Assembly (NCBI GenBank): GCA_904501885.1
Contig: CAJGCP010000008.1
Location: forward strand, 1-64,000
Source: an uncultured Acetatifactor sp.
Lineage (GTDB): Bacteria; Bacillota; Clostridia; Lachnospirales; Lachnospiraceae
Reading direction: 5' to 3'
Length of the DNA: 64,000 bases
Shown here: piece by piece, positions 25,642 through 33,255 of the stretch
Layout of the letters: each line of letters begins with the position of its first letter
How positions within the stretch are numbered: position 1 is the stretch's first letter
Notes under the pieces: generated by a model
Database searches by the model: none
What the model was told of the DNA's origin: nothing
What the model saw: the letters and a program-made list of their open reading frames with translations, nothing else
Program-made: the position numbers and the translations under genes

Positions 25642-26426
25642 TGGCAATTTTGGGAGCAGTGGTAGGTGATATTTTAGGTGCACAGTATGAATTTGACCGT
25701 CCCAAGGATTTGGACTGGGGACATGTGCCCCTCATCAGTGATCATGGTGTGGGCTACACCGATGATTCAGTGATGTCCTTGGCCATCAAAAAGGCTCTTG
25801 ACGAAGGGGCAGATTTGGTGGAAACCATGGTAGAGGTGGGCAGAGAATATCCCTTCTGTGGCTACGGAGGCAGATTCTACTATTGGATACATGAGGACGA
25901 CCACAGCCCCTACGGCAGTTGGGGCAATGGCTCCGCCATGCGTGTGGCCTATGTGGGTGAATTCTGTGAGAATTACGATGAGATGCAGGCGCTGGCAGCC
26001 CAGACGGCAGCAGTGTCCCATAACCACCCGGAGGGCATCAAGGGTGCGGTGGTCACTGCCACCTGCATCTGGATGGCGAAGCACAGAAAAAGCAAGGAAG
26101 AAATCTATGATTATGTATTGCAGGAGTATCCACCCGAGGATTACCCCTACAGCATAGACAAGGATTTAGAGTACCTGCGCAAGCACTATAAATGGACGGA
26201 AAAGTGTTGTGACACTGTACCTGCCGCCATGCGATGCTTCTATGAGAGTACCGACTACGAATCCTTTATCCGCAATGTATTTAGCTTCGAATGCGACAGC
26301 GATACCTTCGGTGCCATCGCCGGTGGTGTGGCAGAAGAGTACTACGGAGGTTTTGGTAAAATTGACGCCGAGGGCATTGTAAAAGAGTATCTGCCAAAGG
26401 AATTACAGGAGATTTTATTCCGGTAA
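25641..26426 (+). CDS. ADP-ribosylglycohydrolase (DraG/ARH family)
   Basis: The 261-residue protein has the ARH fold signatures that hold two Mg2+ ions: GAVVGDILGAQ at the start, YTDDSV (about 35), GNGSAMR, SHNHPEGIKGA and CDSDTFGAIAGG. Members remove ADP-ribose from Arg, Ser or DNA, or cleave related nucleotides. Length and motifs are complete, so the enzyme should be active. It follows the vWA gene with a one-base overlap and ends at a strong terminator. The true substrate cannot be read from the sequence. Confidence 0.88.
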   Translation: MAILGAVVGDILGAQYEFDRPKDLDWGHVPLISDHGVGYTDDSVMSLAIKKALDEGADLVETMVEVGREYPFCGYGGRFYYWIHEDDHSPYGSWGNGSAMRVAYVGEFCENYDEMQALAAQTAAVSHNHPEGIKGAVVTATCIWMAKHRKSKEEIYDYVLQEYPPEDYPYSIDKDLEYLRKHYKWTEKCCDTVPAAMRCFYESTDYESFIRNVFSFECDSDTFGAIAGGVAEEYYGGFGKIDAEGIVKEYLPKELQEILFR

Positions 26427-26454
26427 TTTTAATCCAAAATACAGGTTTTTGTAA

Positions 26455-26484
26455 GAGGGAGTAAAAAACTCCCTCATTTTTTTG
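26455..26484 (+). terminator. intrinsic terminator of the vWA-ARH pair
   Basis: GAGGGAGT, loop AAAAA and ACTCCCTC are followed by A and seven T. A weaker partial copy (AGGG...TCCCTCATTT) follows at about 26491-26512. Confidence 0.88.
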
Positions 26485-26580
26485 TAATGTAAGGGCGAAA
26501 AGTCCCTCATTTCAATACTATATTTTTTAAATGAATATGATATAATTGACTTATTATATGGATTTCAGGAGCAACCACCC

Positions 26581-27102
26581 ATGCGCACTATACTCATTCA
26601 AGCCATAGGCTTTACAGGAACCATTATCTTTTTCCTGTCCTATCAATGCAAAAGTAATAAAAACTTGTTCCGGGTCCAGTTTGTTTCATACCTGTGTTAC
26701 ACGATACATTTGTTGTTGCTGGGGGCGGTCACCGGAGGAATCAGTTATATTTTAAATACAGTGCGTTCTTTTTGCTTGGGAAGTAAAAATACCTTCCTGA
26801 AGGGCAAAGCAATGTGCTGTATTATTTGTGCCCTGCAAATGGTTGCATTGCTTCTTACCTGGGACGGCTGGTGGTCCATTCTGCCGGTGGCAGCAAATAT
26901 TGCGGCAACCATAGGCGGATATACATATAACGCACGAAAGATTCGCGTGGTGGGGATCTTTGTGAATTCACCGCTGTGGATTGTGTACAATATCATCGTT
27001 GGCTCCTGGGCAGGAATTTTGGACGAAATAGTCAGTGAGGCATCCATGATAATATCGATTATCCGATATGGTTGGAAAAACCTTGATGCGATAGAAGAAT
27101 AG
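26581..27102 (+). CDS. YgjV-type inner membrane protein
   Basis: The 173-residue protein has about six short membrane segments. It matches the YgjV family of bacterial inner membrane proteins, with SYQCKSNKNLF near the start and a NSPLWIVYNIIVGSWAGI segment near the end. The function of the family is unknown. It is a single gene between two terminators. Confidence 0.75.
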   Translation: MRTILIQAIGFTGTIIFFLSYQCKSNKNLFRVQFVSYLCYTIHLLLLGAVTGGISYILNTVRSFCLGSKNTFLKGKAMCCIICALQMVALLLTWDGWWSILPVAANIAATIGGYTYNARKIRVVGIFVNSPLWIVYNIIVGSWAGILDEIVSEASMIISIIRYGWKNLDAIEE

Positions 27103-27123
27103 AAATTGGGTAAATAGTTGATG

Positions 27124-27157
27124 AGAACTCTGCTAATTGGCAGAGTTCTTTTGTTTT
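27124..27157 (+). terminator. intrinsic terminator after the ygjV-like gene
   Basis: AGAACTCTGC, loop TAATTG and GCAGAGTTCT form a perfect 10-bp stem, followed by TTTGTTTT. Confidence 0.85.
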
Positions 27158-27184
27158 ACAATGATAGACTATTGACAAAATTCA

Positions 27185-27206
27185 ATCATAGGATTAACCT
27201 AATGAT
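27185..27206 (+). promoter_or_regulatory. possible operator of the toxin-antitoxin operon
   Basis: ATCATAGG, ATTAA and CCTAATGAT form an imperfect inverted repeat, centred on AGG...CCT as in MqsA-type operators (AACCT/AGGTT). It lies eight bases after a TTGACA (27172-27177). No good -10 at standard spacing is seen. Confidence 0.35.
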
Positions 27207-27253
27207 AGAATATTTCGAAAAAGCAATCATATAATATAAAGGAGGGGCATTGA

Positions 27254-27634
27254 TTGAGTGTTGTCAAATCAGATGTCGCTCTGTACTTGGCGGATGTGAG
27301 TAAATCCGTTAGAGAGGGCAGATATCAGATATCAGCACGAAAGAAAAATCAAGACATGTTTCTTGACTATGTATTTACGGAAGAAGACGCCAAAAATGTT
27401 ATTCTATCTTTAGATGTGGATGACTTTTCGGGCGTAGTAAAAAACGAACACCCCCAACATCCGGAGGAAGTGTTGTACATATTTGGTAAGGAGATAACAC
27501 TATTACCCAGATATGGTGGAAATGAAGAGGTGGTTCCGTTATATATTAAGCTAAATAAACTGCGTAATCAGTATGTGATCGTGATTTCATTACATGAGCA
27601 GGAATTTCCACTGCATTATGCGTTTAAGTCTTAA
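27254..27634 (+). CDS. MqsR-like toxin of a type II toxin-antitoxin pair
   Basis: The 126-residue protein resembles MqsR mRNA interferases of the BECR fold. Matching parts are VSKSVREGRYQISARKKN, the EDAKNVILSLDVDDF segment (compare LSESDFY in MqsR), and a C-terminal strand pair in LYIKLNKLRNQYVIVIS. MqsR cleaves mRNA at GC-rich triplets. It is longer than Escherichia coli MqsR (98 residues) through an insertion at about 62-85. The start is TTG with GGAGGGG upstream. The antitoxin follows 20 bases later, in the mqsR-mqsA order. The match is by pattern only. Confidence 0.65.
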   Translation: MSVVKSDVALYLADVSKSVREGRYQISARKKNQDMFLDYVFTEEDAKNVILSLDVDDFSGVVKNEHPQHPEEVLYIFGKEITLLPRYGGNEEVVPLYIKLNKLRNQYVIVISLHEQEFPLHYAFKS

Positions 27635-27654
27635 AGAGTGAGGAGGGCAGCTAC

Positions 27655-28659
27655 ATGACAATTAATCAAAAAACTCATTTTTGCATTGAGTGCAGAGAAA
27701 AAAACACTTATCATATTCGCCCTGTAAAAACGAAAAAGGTCATTCGTGATAAAGAATACGAGTTTATCATTTATGAGGCGGTTTGCAATGCTTGTGGTGC
27801 TACGATGAATGTCCCCGGGCTGATGGACTATAATGCAAAGCAGATAGACAATCAGTACAGACAGAAGGAGCACATTGTTAGCGTAGAGGATATCTGTAAT
27901 CTTTTAAGAATATACCGAATGGGGAAGGCGCCGCTTTCTATGGCACTTGGATTTGGAGAGATTACCGTGACCAGATACTTGTCCGGGCAAGTACCGTCGA
28001 AGGAGTACTCAGATGTAGTGAGAAATGCCTTGGAATCCCCTGACTACATGATTAAAAAGTTAGAGGAAAACATCGAAAAGGTGGGTCCAACGGCTTATGA
28101 TAAGGCAAAAAAAGCAGCTGAGGAATTAAAGCAGATTTTCCATTTGTCGCCTAAAATGCTGACGGTCATTTCTTATATATTTAAGAAAGCGGAAGAAGTG
28201 ACACCTTTGGCACTGCAGAAAATGTTGTACTATGTACAGGGGATATATATGGCGGTAATCGGAAAGGAAATGTTCGAAGAAGATTGTGAGGCTTGGGCTC
28301 ATGGTCCGGTATATCCCCGAGTGTACGAAGTATTTAGAACATTCAAATTCAACCCCATAGAGGACGATAGATTTGCTATGTTTCAGAACAGATTTATGGA
28401 ATTGTCTGCGGATGAAAAAAAAGTAATAGATGCAGTGATAGATTCCTTTGGCATGTATAGTGGGAAAACGCTGGAAAAAATCACGCATAAGGAAACACCT
28501 TGGCAAGAGGCTAGAGTAGGATGCCTGCCGGAGGAAACTTCAAATGTGGTTATCCCTAAGAGCGCAATTAAGGAATATTTTTCGAAATTATTATTGGAGT
28601 ATAAAATCGATGAAGCTAGAGAACTGAGAGAGTATATTATGATTCAGTTAACGCAATAA
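27655..28659 (+). CDS. antitoxin with MqsA-like zinc ribbon, HTH and Panacea (SocA) domain
   Basis: The 334-residue protein has three parts. The first is a zinc ribbon (Cys10, Cys13, Cys44, Cys47) followed by an MqsA-like VPGLMDYNAKQ stretch. The second is an XRE-type HTH (about 75-125). The third is a Panacea/SocA (DUF4065) domain (about 165-334) with LQKMLYYVQGIYMA and CEAWAHGPVYPRVYEVF. Panacea domains neutralise many unrelated toxins. Here one seems joined to an MqsA-like DNA-binding module, next to an MqsR-like toxin. The HTH should repress the operon. Codons are AT-rich, consistent with a mobile gene pair. Confidence 0.82.
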   Translation: MTINQKTHFCIECREKNTYHIRPVKTKKVIRDKEYEFIIYEAVCNACGATMNVPGLMDYNAKQIDNQYRQKEHIVSVEDICNLLRIYRMGKAPLSMALGFGEITVTRYLSGQVPSKEYSDVVRNALESPDYMIKKLEENIEKVGPTAYDKAKKAAEELKQIFHLSPKMLTVISYIFKKAEEVTPLALQKMLYYVQGIYMAVIGKEMFEEDCEAWAHGPVYPRVYEVFRTFKFNPIEDDRFAMFQNRFMELSADEKKVIDAVIDSFGMYSGKTLEKITHKETPWQEARVGCLPEETSNVVIPKSAIKEYFSKLLLEYKIDEARELREYIMIQLTQ

Positions 28660-28719
28660 TCGTTTGCAATTAGACCCAAGAACAGATATACTTATCTCTG
28701 TACAGGAGGACTAATTGAA

Positions 28720-28953
28720 ATGCGAACAATGGAATTCAAAATGGAGCGACCCGGCTTGTTGGCAGTAGGCGACATAGTCCATATCTCAGAGGGCCAATTG
28801 CCCGCAAGTTATTATTACATCATCGACCCTTCGTTGGCCATGTCCGGGAACTTCCCCTTTTCGGAGAGGCTGCAAAGCAGAGAGGGCAAAGTGACAGATA
28901 TTATAGAGAATGACAGAGGATTCTATGTGACAGTAGAATTCGATGAATCATAA
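28720..28953 (+). CDS. small conserved hypothetical protein, 77 residues
   Basis: The protein is a short soluble beta-rich chain with no Cys pairs or membrane segment. The GDIVHISEG and YYIIDPS stretches and the GKVTDIIENDRGFYVTVEF end suggest a small barrel. AGGAGG stands before the start at normal spacing. It lies 60 bases after the antitoxin gene and 30 before ridA. I do not recognise a function. Confidence 0.65.
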   Translation: MRTMEFKMERPGLLAVGDIVHISEGQLPASYYYIIDPSLAMSGNFPFSERLQSREGKVTDIIENDRGFYVTVEFDES

Positions 28954-28983
28954 AGTGTCGGATGGCACAGAAAGAGGTAAAAA

Positions 28984-29361
28984 ATGTTACAGAAAATTTC
29001 AACAGATAAAGCGCCCGCAGCAATTGGGCCCTACTCACAGGCAATTGTGGTAAATGGTATGGTCTTTTCTTCCGGCCAGATTCCCATCAACCCGGCTACG
29101 GGCAATATTGAGTGCGAGGGTATTCAGGCACAGGCAGAGCAGGTGATGAAGAATTTGGGTGCCGTTTTGGAAGCGGCAGGCAGTGACTATGCACATGCAG
29201 TGAAAAGCACATGCTTCCTGGCAGATATGGGAGATTTCGCGGTGTTTAATGAAGTATATGCAAAGTATTTCACGGAAAAGCCCGCCAGAAGCTGTGTGGC
29301 AGTGAAGACCCTGCCGAAAAATGTACTCTGCGAGGTGGAAGTCATTGCAACAGTTAAATAA
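28984..29361 (+). CDS. ridA: RidA enamine/imine deaminase
   Basis: This is a 125-residue YjgF/YER057c/UK114 protein. RidA hydrolyses reactive enamines and imines, such as 2-aminoacrylate, made by pyridoxal-phosphate enzymes. The family start (APAAIGPYSQA), FSSGQIPI, and the ligand-binding Arg in PARSCVAV are all present, followed by CEVEVIA at the end. It acts as a trimer in the cytoplasm. It overlaps the kinase gene that follows. Confidence 0.93.
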   Translation: MLQKISTDKAPAAIGPYSQAIVVNGMVFSSGQIPINPATGNIECEGIQAQAEQVMKNLGAVLEAAGSDYAHAVKSTCFLADMGDFAVFNEVYAKYFTEKPARSCVAVKTLPKNVLCEVEVIATVK

Positions 29362-29851
29362 AAACAATATCATCCTGATTGGTATGCCCGGTGCCGGTAA
29401 AAGCACTGTGGGTGTGGTGCTGGCAAAGCACCTTGGGTACGAGTTTATAGACTCTGACCTTTTGATTCAAAAACAGTATGGGAAGTTACTGCAGGCGCTG
29501 ATAGAAGAGCACGGGGTAGAGGGATTCTGGCAAATAGAAGAGCAGGTGAACGCCTCCGTGGATACGGATAAAGCTGTGATTGCCACCGGGGGAAGTGTGA
29601 TTTATGGTCCCAAGGCCATGGAACATTTGCGTGAAATCGGGTCGGTAATCTACCTTAAATTGCCTTGCGGGGAAATAGAAAGCCGGGTGGGAGATTTGAC
29701 CTCCCGGGGTGTTACCAGACAGGCAGGCCAGACATTGCAGGATTTGTACGACGAGAGAACACCCTTATATGAAAAGTATGCCCACATCACCATCGACTGT
29801 GAGGGCAAACAGATCCGCGAGATTGTAGCGGAGATTGCAGGGGGTGTATAG
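29345..29851 (+). CDS. shikimate-kinase-like P-loop kinase
   Basis: The 168-residue kinase has a Walker A motif GMPGAGKST, the acidic IDSD motif and an ATGGSVIYG segment. It resembles AroK, but the usual GGG of the shikimate pocket reads GGS, and the RPLL motif is replaced by SRGVTRQAGQTL. Proteins of this subgroup are annotated shikimate kinase in Lachnospiraceae; the true substrate is uncertain. The TTG at 29345 with GAGGTGG seven bases upstream is preferred over the ATG at 29321. It overlaps ridA by 17 bases. No other aro gene is near. Confidence 0.72.
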   Translation: MQQLNKNNIILIGMPGAGKSTVGVVLAKHLGYEFIDSDLLIQKQYGKLLQALIEEHGVEGFWQIEEQVNASVDTDKAVIATGGSVIYGPKAMEHLREIGSVIYLKLPCGEIESRVGDLTSRGVTRQAGQTLQDLYDERTPLYEKYAHITIDCEGKQIREIVAEIAGGV

Positions 29852-29853
29852 CC

Positions 29854-30789
29854 ATGAAAAAAACTGCAACTTTACATAGTCTGCTGTTACTTTTGGCAGC
29901 ATTTATCTGGGGTATGGCATTTGTGTCCCAGACCAAGGGCATGGATTATATGGGACCACTGACCTTCAATGGTGTCCGTTGCCTGATTGGTGCTTTGACC
30001 CTGTCCCTCTTTTTGTTTTGCAGAAAACAAGTGAGAGGAAAAAGCCATATTCCTGCACCTTCTATTGATTTGAAAGTTACAATCAAGGCAGGCGTGTTAT
30101 GTGGTTTGGCTCTGACTATAGCAAGTACATTGCAACAGATTGGATTGGCCTATACCACGGTAGGCAAGGCAGGATTTATTACCACATTGTATATCATTTT
30201 TGTGCCCATCGCAGGTATCTTTTTCCGCAAAAAAGTGGCGGGGATTGTGTGGATTGGTGCACTTTTGGCGGCGGTAGGTATGTACCTGCTGTGTATGACG
30301 GAAGGGCTACAGTTATCCACCGGAGATTTGTTGGTGTTTGGTTGTGCAGTTGCTTTTACTGCACATATTATGATTGTGGACCATTTTTCTCCATGGACGG
30401 ATGGTGTGATGGTATCCGCCATTCAATTCACCATAGCCGGTAGTATTTGTACCTTAGGTGCCTTGATTCTGGAGCATCCCACATGGGCACAGCTGCAAGG
30501 CGGTTTGGGCGCCCTTTTGTACGCCGGCGTGCTCAGTTGTGGCGTGGCATATACCCTGCAGATCGTAGGGCAGAAGGGAGTCAACCCTACCGTGGCAGCT
30601 CTGATTATGAGTTTGGAATCTGTGATTGCCACTGTTTCCGGATGGGTTGCCTATCGGATTGGCATGCTATCCACCGACCAGACATTGACGGGAAGGCAAA
30701 TTGCAGGCTGCGTGGTGGTGTTTGCTGCAGTGGTTTTGGTACAGCTACCCGTAGATTTGTTTTGTAAAAAAGGAAGTTTACAAAAATAA
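29854..30789 (+). CDS. EamA/DMT-family transporter
   Basis: The 311-residue protein has ten membrane segments in two EamA repeats, with AFIWGMAFVSQTKGM in the first repeat and GVAYTLQIVGQKGVNP in the second. DMT proteins of this kind usually export amino acids or other metabolites. It starts two bases after the kinase gene and is probably cotranscribed with ridA and the kinase. The substrate is unknown. Confidence 0.85.
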   Translation: MKKTATLHSLLLLLAAFIWGMAFVSQTKGMDYMGPLTFNGVRCLIGALTLSLFLFCRKQVRGKSHIPAPSIDLKVTIKAGVLCGLALTIASTLQQIGLAYTTVGKAGFITTLYIIFVPIAGIFFRKKVAGIVWIGALLAAVGMYLLCMTEGLQLSTGDLLVFGCAVAFTAHIMIVDHFSPWTDGVMVSAIQFTIAGSICTLGALILEHPTWAQLQGGLGALLYAGVLSCGVAYTLQIVGQKGVNPTVAALIMSLESVIATVSGWVAYRIGMLSTDQTLTGRQIAGCVVVFAAVVLVQLPVDLFCKKGSLQK

Positions 30790-30794
30790 GCATT

Positions 30795-30823
30795 GCATAA
30801 TCCGAAGGAATCTGCAGATACTA
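30795..30823 (+). promoter_or_regulatory. candidate SigG/SigF promoter of spoVAE
   Basis: GCATA (30795-30799), 17 bases and GATACTA (30817-30823) fit the forespore consensus with one mismatch. It lies 25 bases before the spoVAE start. Confidence 0.6.
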
Positions 30824-30847
30824 TCTTCAAAAAAAGGAGTATCACAA

Positions 30848-31204
30848 ATGGAATATTTCAATGCATTTTGGGTGGGTGGCGCGATATGTGCGTTGGTCCA
30901 GATTCTTATGGAAAAGACGAAACTGATGCCGGGGAGAATCATGGTATTATTGGTGGTAATCGGTGCCATATTAAGCGGCATTGATTTGTTTGAACCATTG
31001 TTAGAATATGCCGGTGCAGGGGCGTCGGTTCCTTTGTTGGGATTTGGTAATGTATTATCCAAGGGCGTGAAAGAGGCAGTGGATGAACAGGGATTCTTAG
31101 GAATCTTCGCAGGTGGATTAAAAGCCGGAGCAGTGGGAATATCTGCAGCTTTAATCTTTGGCTTCATCGCCAGCCTTCTATGCCGTTCTAAGATGCGTAA
31201 ATAG
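30848..31204 (+). CDS. spoVAE: stage V sporulation protein AE (SpoVAEb type)
   Basis: The 118-residue hydrophobic protein has three to four membrane segments and matches the short SpoVAE (SpoVAEb) family, including GAICALVQILM near the start and the GAGASVPLLGFGNVL segment. SpoVAC has a related GAGALVPITGFAN segment, so the two share an ancestral module. AAAGGAG precedes the start. It is the last spoVA gene in the window; spoVAEa and spoVAF are not seen. Confidence 0.9.
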   Translation: MEYFNAFWVGGAICALVQILMEKTKLMPGRIMVLLVVIGAILSGIDLFEPLLEYAGAGASVPLLGFGNVLSKGVKEAVDEQGFLGIFAGGLKAGAVGISAALIFGFIASLLCRSKMRK

Positions 31205-31214
31205 AGAATGCAAT

Positions 31215-31250
31215 AAAAAACCATCGCTGTGTAGACAGCGATGGTTTTTG
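31215..31250. terminator. bidirectional terminator between spoVAE and DUF5721 gene
   Basis: AAAAACCATCGCTGT, loop GTAG and ACAGCGATGGTTTTT form a perfect stem with A and T runs on its two sides, so it can end transcripts from both strands. Confidence 0.9.
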
Positions 31251-31751
31251 TTATAGTACTGCGTACTCGATATCTTTTGCATCCAGATAGGCCTGTAAGT
31301 ACTTATCCCAAATGGCATCCGGCTCTTTGGACATCAGAAAGGTGTGATATGCAGTGGCTGTGGTCAGAACAGCGGTTGCACCATCATAGCGGATGTTTAA
31401 CACCAAAGCTTTCACCTGCGGGGCGGGTACATCGCTGTGTTCCTGTTCTAAGAGAGCGGCTGTTTCTGTACCATTTAAATGCAGAGTGAATCTGAAAAAC
31501 AGGGGAGTGCGTTTGCCCTTGATCAGGTCAAATGCCAGACCCTTTACCTCGTTCCATGGACGGAATTCGGGAAACTTGGCATCCAAAATTTCGGATTGGC
31601 ATTCAAAAAACTCCTGATTGATATGTCCGTCTATATGAAACGTACATGCCGTGGAGATTACAGCTTCTTCCAGATCGAAACCATCGAAGGTGTCCGCTAC
31701 CAACAGATGATTCATAAATTGTTTCATAGAAGAGATTTGTAATGCAATCAT
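31251..31751 (-). CDS. DUF5721 family protein
   Basis: The 166-residue soluble protein matches a family found in Lachnospiraceae. It has the FMNHLLVADTFDGF start, the TFHIDGHINQEFF stretch and LIKGKRTPLFFRF in the middle. No catalytic motif is visible and no function is known. It lies 30 bases downstream of the phosphofructokinase gene on the same strand and is probably cotranscribed with it. Confidence 0.75.
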   Translation of the reverse strand: MIALQISSMKQFMNHLLVADTFDGFDLEEAVISTACTFHIDGHINQEFFECQSEILDAKFPEFRPWNEVKGLAFDLIKGKRTPLFFRFTLHLNGTETAALLEQEHSDVPAPQVKALVLNIRYDGATAVLTTATAYHTFLMSKEPDAIWDKYLQAYLDAKDIEYAVL

Positions 31752-31781
31752 AGATATCTTTCTGTTCCTTTTCGTTTATTC

Positions 31782-33029
31782 CTACTTGCGATACAGCTCC
31801 TTGGGAGTGTACAGATGTCTGGGAATACCGGACACCATGATGGGTGCTACATCGCCCTGTACCAGGGGATCTACATAAGTAATGAATTCCTGGGTCACAT
31901 AGGTGCCGTCCTTGGTAATCCAATTTCTGGGCACACATTTTTCGTCATTGGCAATCTTGTGCACATCGCGGACTGCAGTACCACTCTGATAGGGGTCATC
32001 GGAGAATCTCTGGAGTACAACCATCTGGCCGGAATCGCCTTCGTCAGCAGCCTTTGCAGCAGCACCACCCACCTGGAATGCTTCCAGGATGTCGATACGG
32101 GAGGCCAGGTGAGAACCTGCCCTTTGCAAGGTACTGAGCTCGATGGCACGTGTCTTACAACCCAGTTCTGCGGCAATGAATTTGGCCAGGTAAGCGGCAG
32201 TACCGGACAATTGTTTATGTCCGAAGGCATCTACAAAGTTAATGTCATTGCCTAACTCACAGACATAGCGCCCGTCCGCGGTGCGTATGCCTTCTGATAC
32301 GGCAACAACCACAGAGGTTTTTTCCTTTAACAACTTTTCGATCCGCTCTTTAAAGTTCTGAATGTCAAAGGTGATTTCAGGCAGATAAATTAAATCGGGT
32401 CCTTCACAGTCTTCGCCTTTAGATAGGACAGTAGAACCGGTCAACCAGCCGGCATTCCGTCCCATCACTTCCACGATGGTGACCAGTCCGCGAGGATATT
32501 CCAGACAGAAGCTGTCACGGATAATTTCCTTCATGGAAGTGCCGATATATTTTGCGGCACTGCCGAAACCGGGCGTATGGTCCGTCAATGTCAGGTCGTT
32601 ATCAATAGTTTTCGGGCAACCGATGAATTTGGTGGTGTGTCCTGTGAGCACCGCGTAGTCGGACAACTTTTTGATGGTATCCATAGAGTCGTTTCCACCG
32701 ATATAAATAAAAGCCTCAATGTCTAATTTATCTAAAATGCTAAAGATTCTTTCGTATGTACCAATATCTTCATGAAAACTGGGTAGCTTGTATCGGCAGG
32801 ACCCTAGAAAAGCAGCCGGTGTACGTTTCAAAAGTTCCACATCCAATTCCGTCTTTATATGTTCTGACAAATCCAAATATTTTTCATTTAGTAAACCTTG
32901 TATGCCGTGTAGCATACCATACACCTTCTTTGCCCCACGGTCGATGGCGGTACGATAAACGCCGGCCAAGGATGAGTTAATAGCAGCGGTGGGGCCGCCA
33001 GATTGACCAACGATAACATTGCGCTTCAT
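31782..33029 (-). CDS. pfp: pyrophosphate-type 6-phosphofructokinase
   Basis: The 415-residue PFK phosphorylates fructose 6-phosphate in glycolysis. The active site reads GGNDS and PKTIDND: Asn-Asp in place of the Asp-Gly of ATP enzymes, and Lys in place of the Gly of PGTIDND. This pair marks pyrophosphate-dependent enzymes, so the reaction is likely reversible and uses PPi. The start chosen gives MKRNVIVGQSGGPTAAIN with AAGGAGG upstream; the open frame extends nine codons further without family similarity. Confidence 0.88.
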   Translation of the reverse strand: MKRNVIVGQSGGPTAAINSSLAGVYRTAIDRGAKKVYGMLHGIQGLLNEKYLDLSEHIKTELDVELLKRTPAAFLGSCRYKLPSFHEDIGTYERIFSILDKLDIEAFIYIGGNDSMDTIKKLSDYAVLTGHTTKFIGCPKTIDNDLTLTDHTPGFGSAAKYIGTSMKEIIRDSFCLEYPRGLVTIVEVMGRNAGWLTGSTVLSKGEDCEGPDLIYLPEITFDIQNFKERIEKLLKEKTSVVVAVSEGIRTADGRYVCELGNDINFVDAFGHKQLSGTAAYLAKFIAAELGCKTRAIELSTLQRAGSHLASRIDILEAFQVGGAAAKAADEGDSGQMVVLQRFSDDPYQSGTAVRDVHKIANDEKCVPRNWITKDGTYVTQEFITYVDPLVQGDVAPIMVSGIPRHLYTPKELYRK

Positions 33030-33255
33030 ACAGTAACCTCCTTTAATGAATGACATTTTCTTAATTTTACACTATTTTTCAGAAAATTTCTATAGAAAAA
33101 TGAAAATTTCAGCACGAAAGTATTTGGAATAATTTGTTACTGACATGTACGAAAATTAGTTGTCTGTTTCCGGAAATTGTGATACTATATGTAGTGTCGT
33201 AGTTATTTAGCACCACTATTCATGGTGATTTTTAGAAGGGCGATAGATAGTCAAG

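Noticed and set aside
27172..27235. Complete promoter of the toxin-antitoxin operon (TTGACA at 27172, TATAAT at 27230)
   Set aside because: The two boxes are over 50 bases apart, and a start from TATAAT at 27230 would fall on the ribosome binding site. Only the repeat was kept.
33057..33255. GATACTA near 33180 as a forespore -10 for the amidase
   Set aside because: No GNATR -35 stands 17-18 bases upstream.
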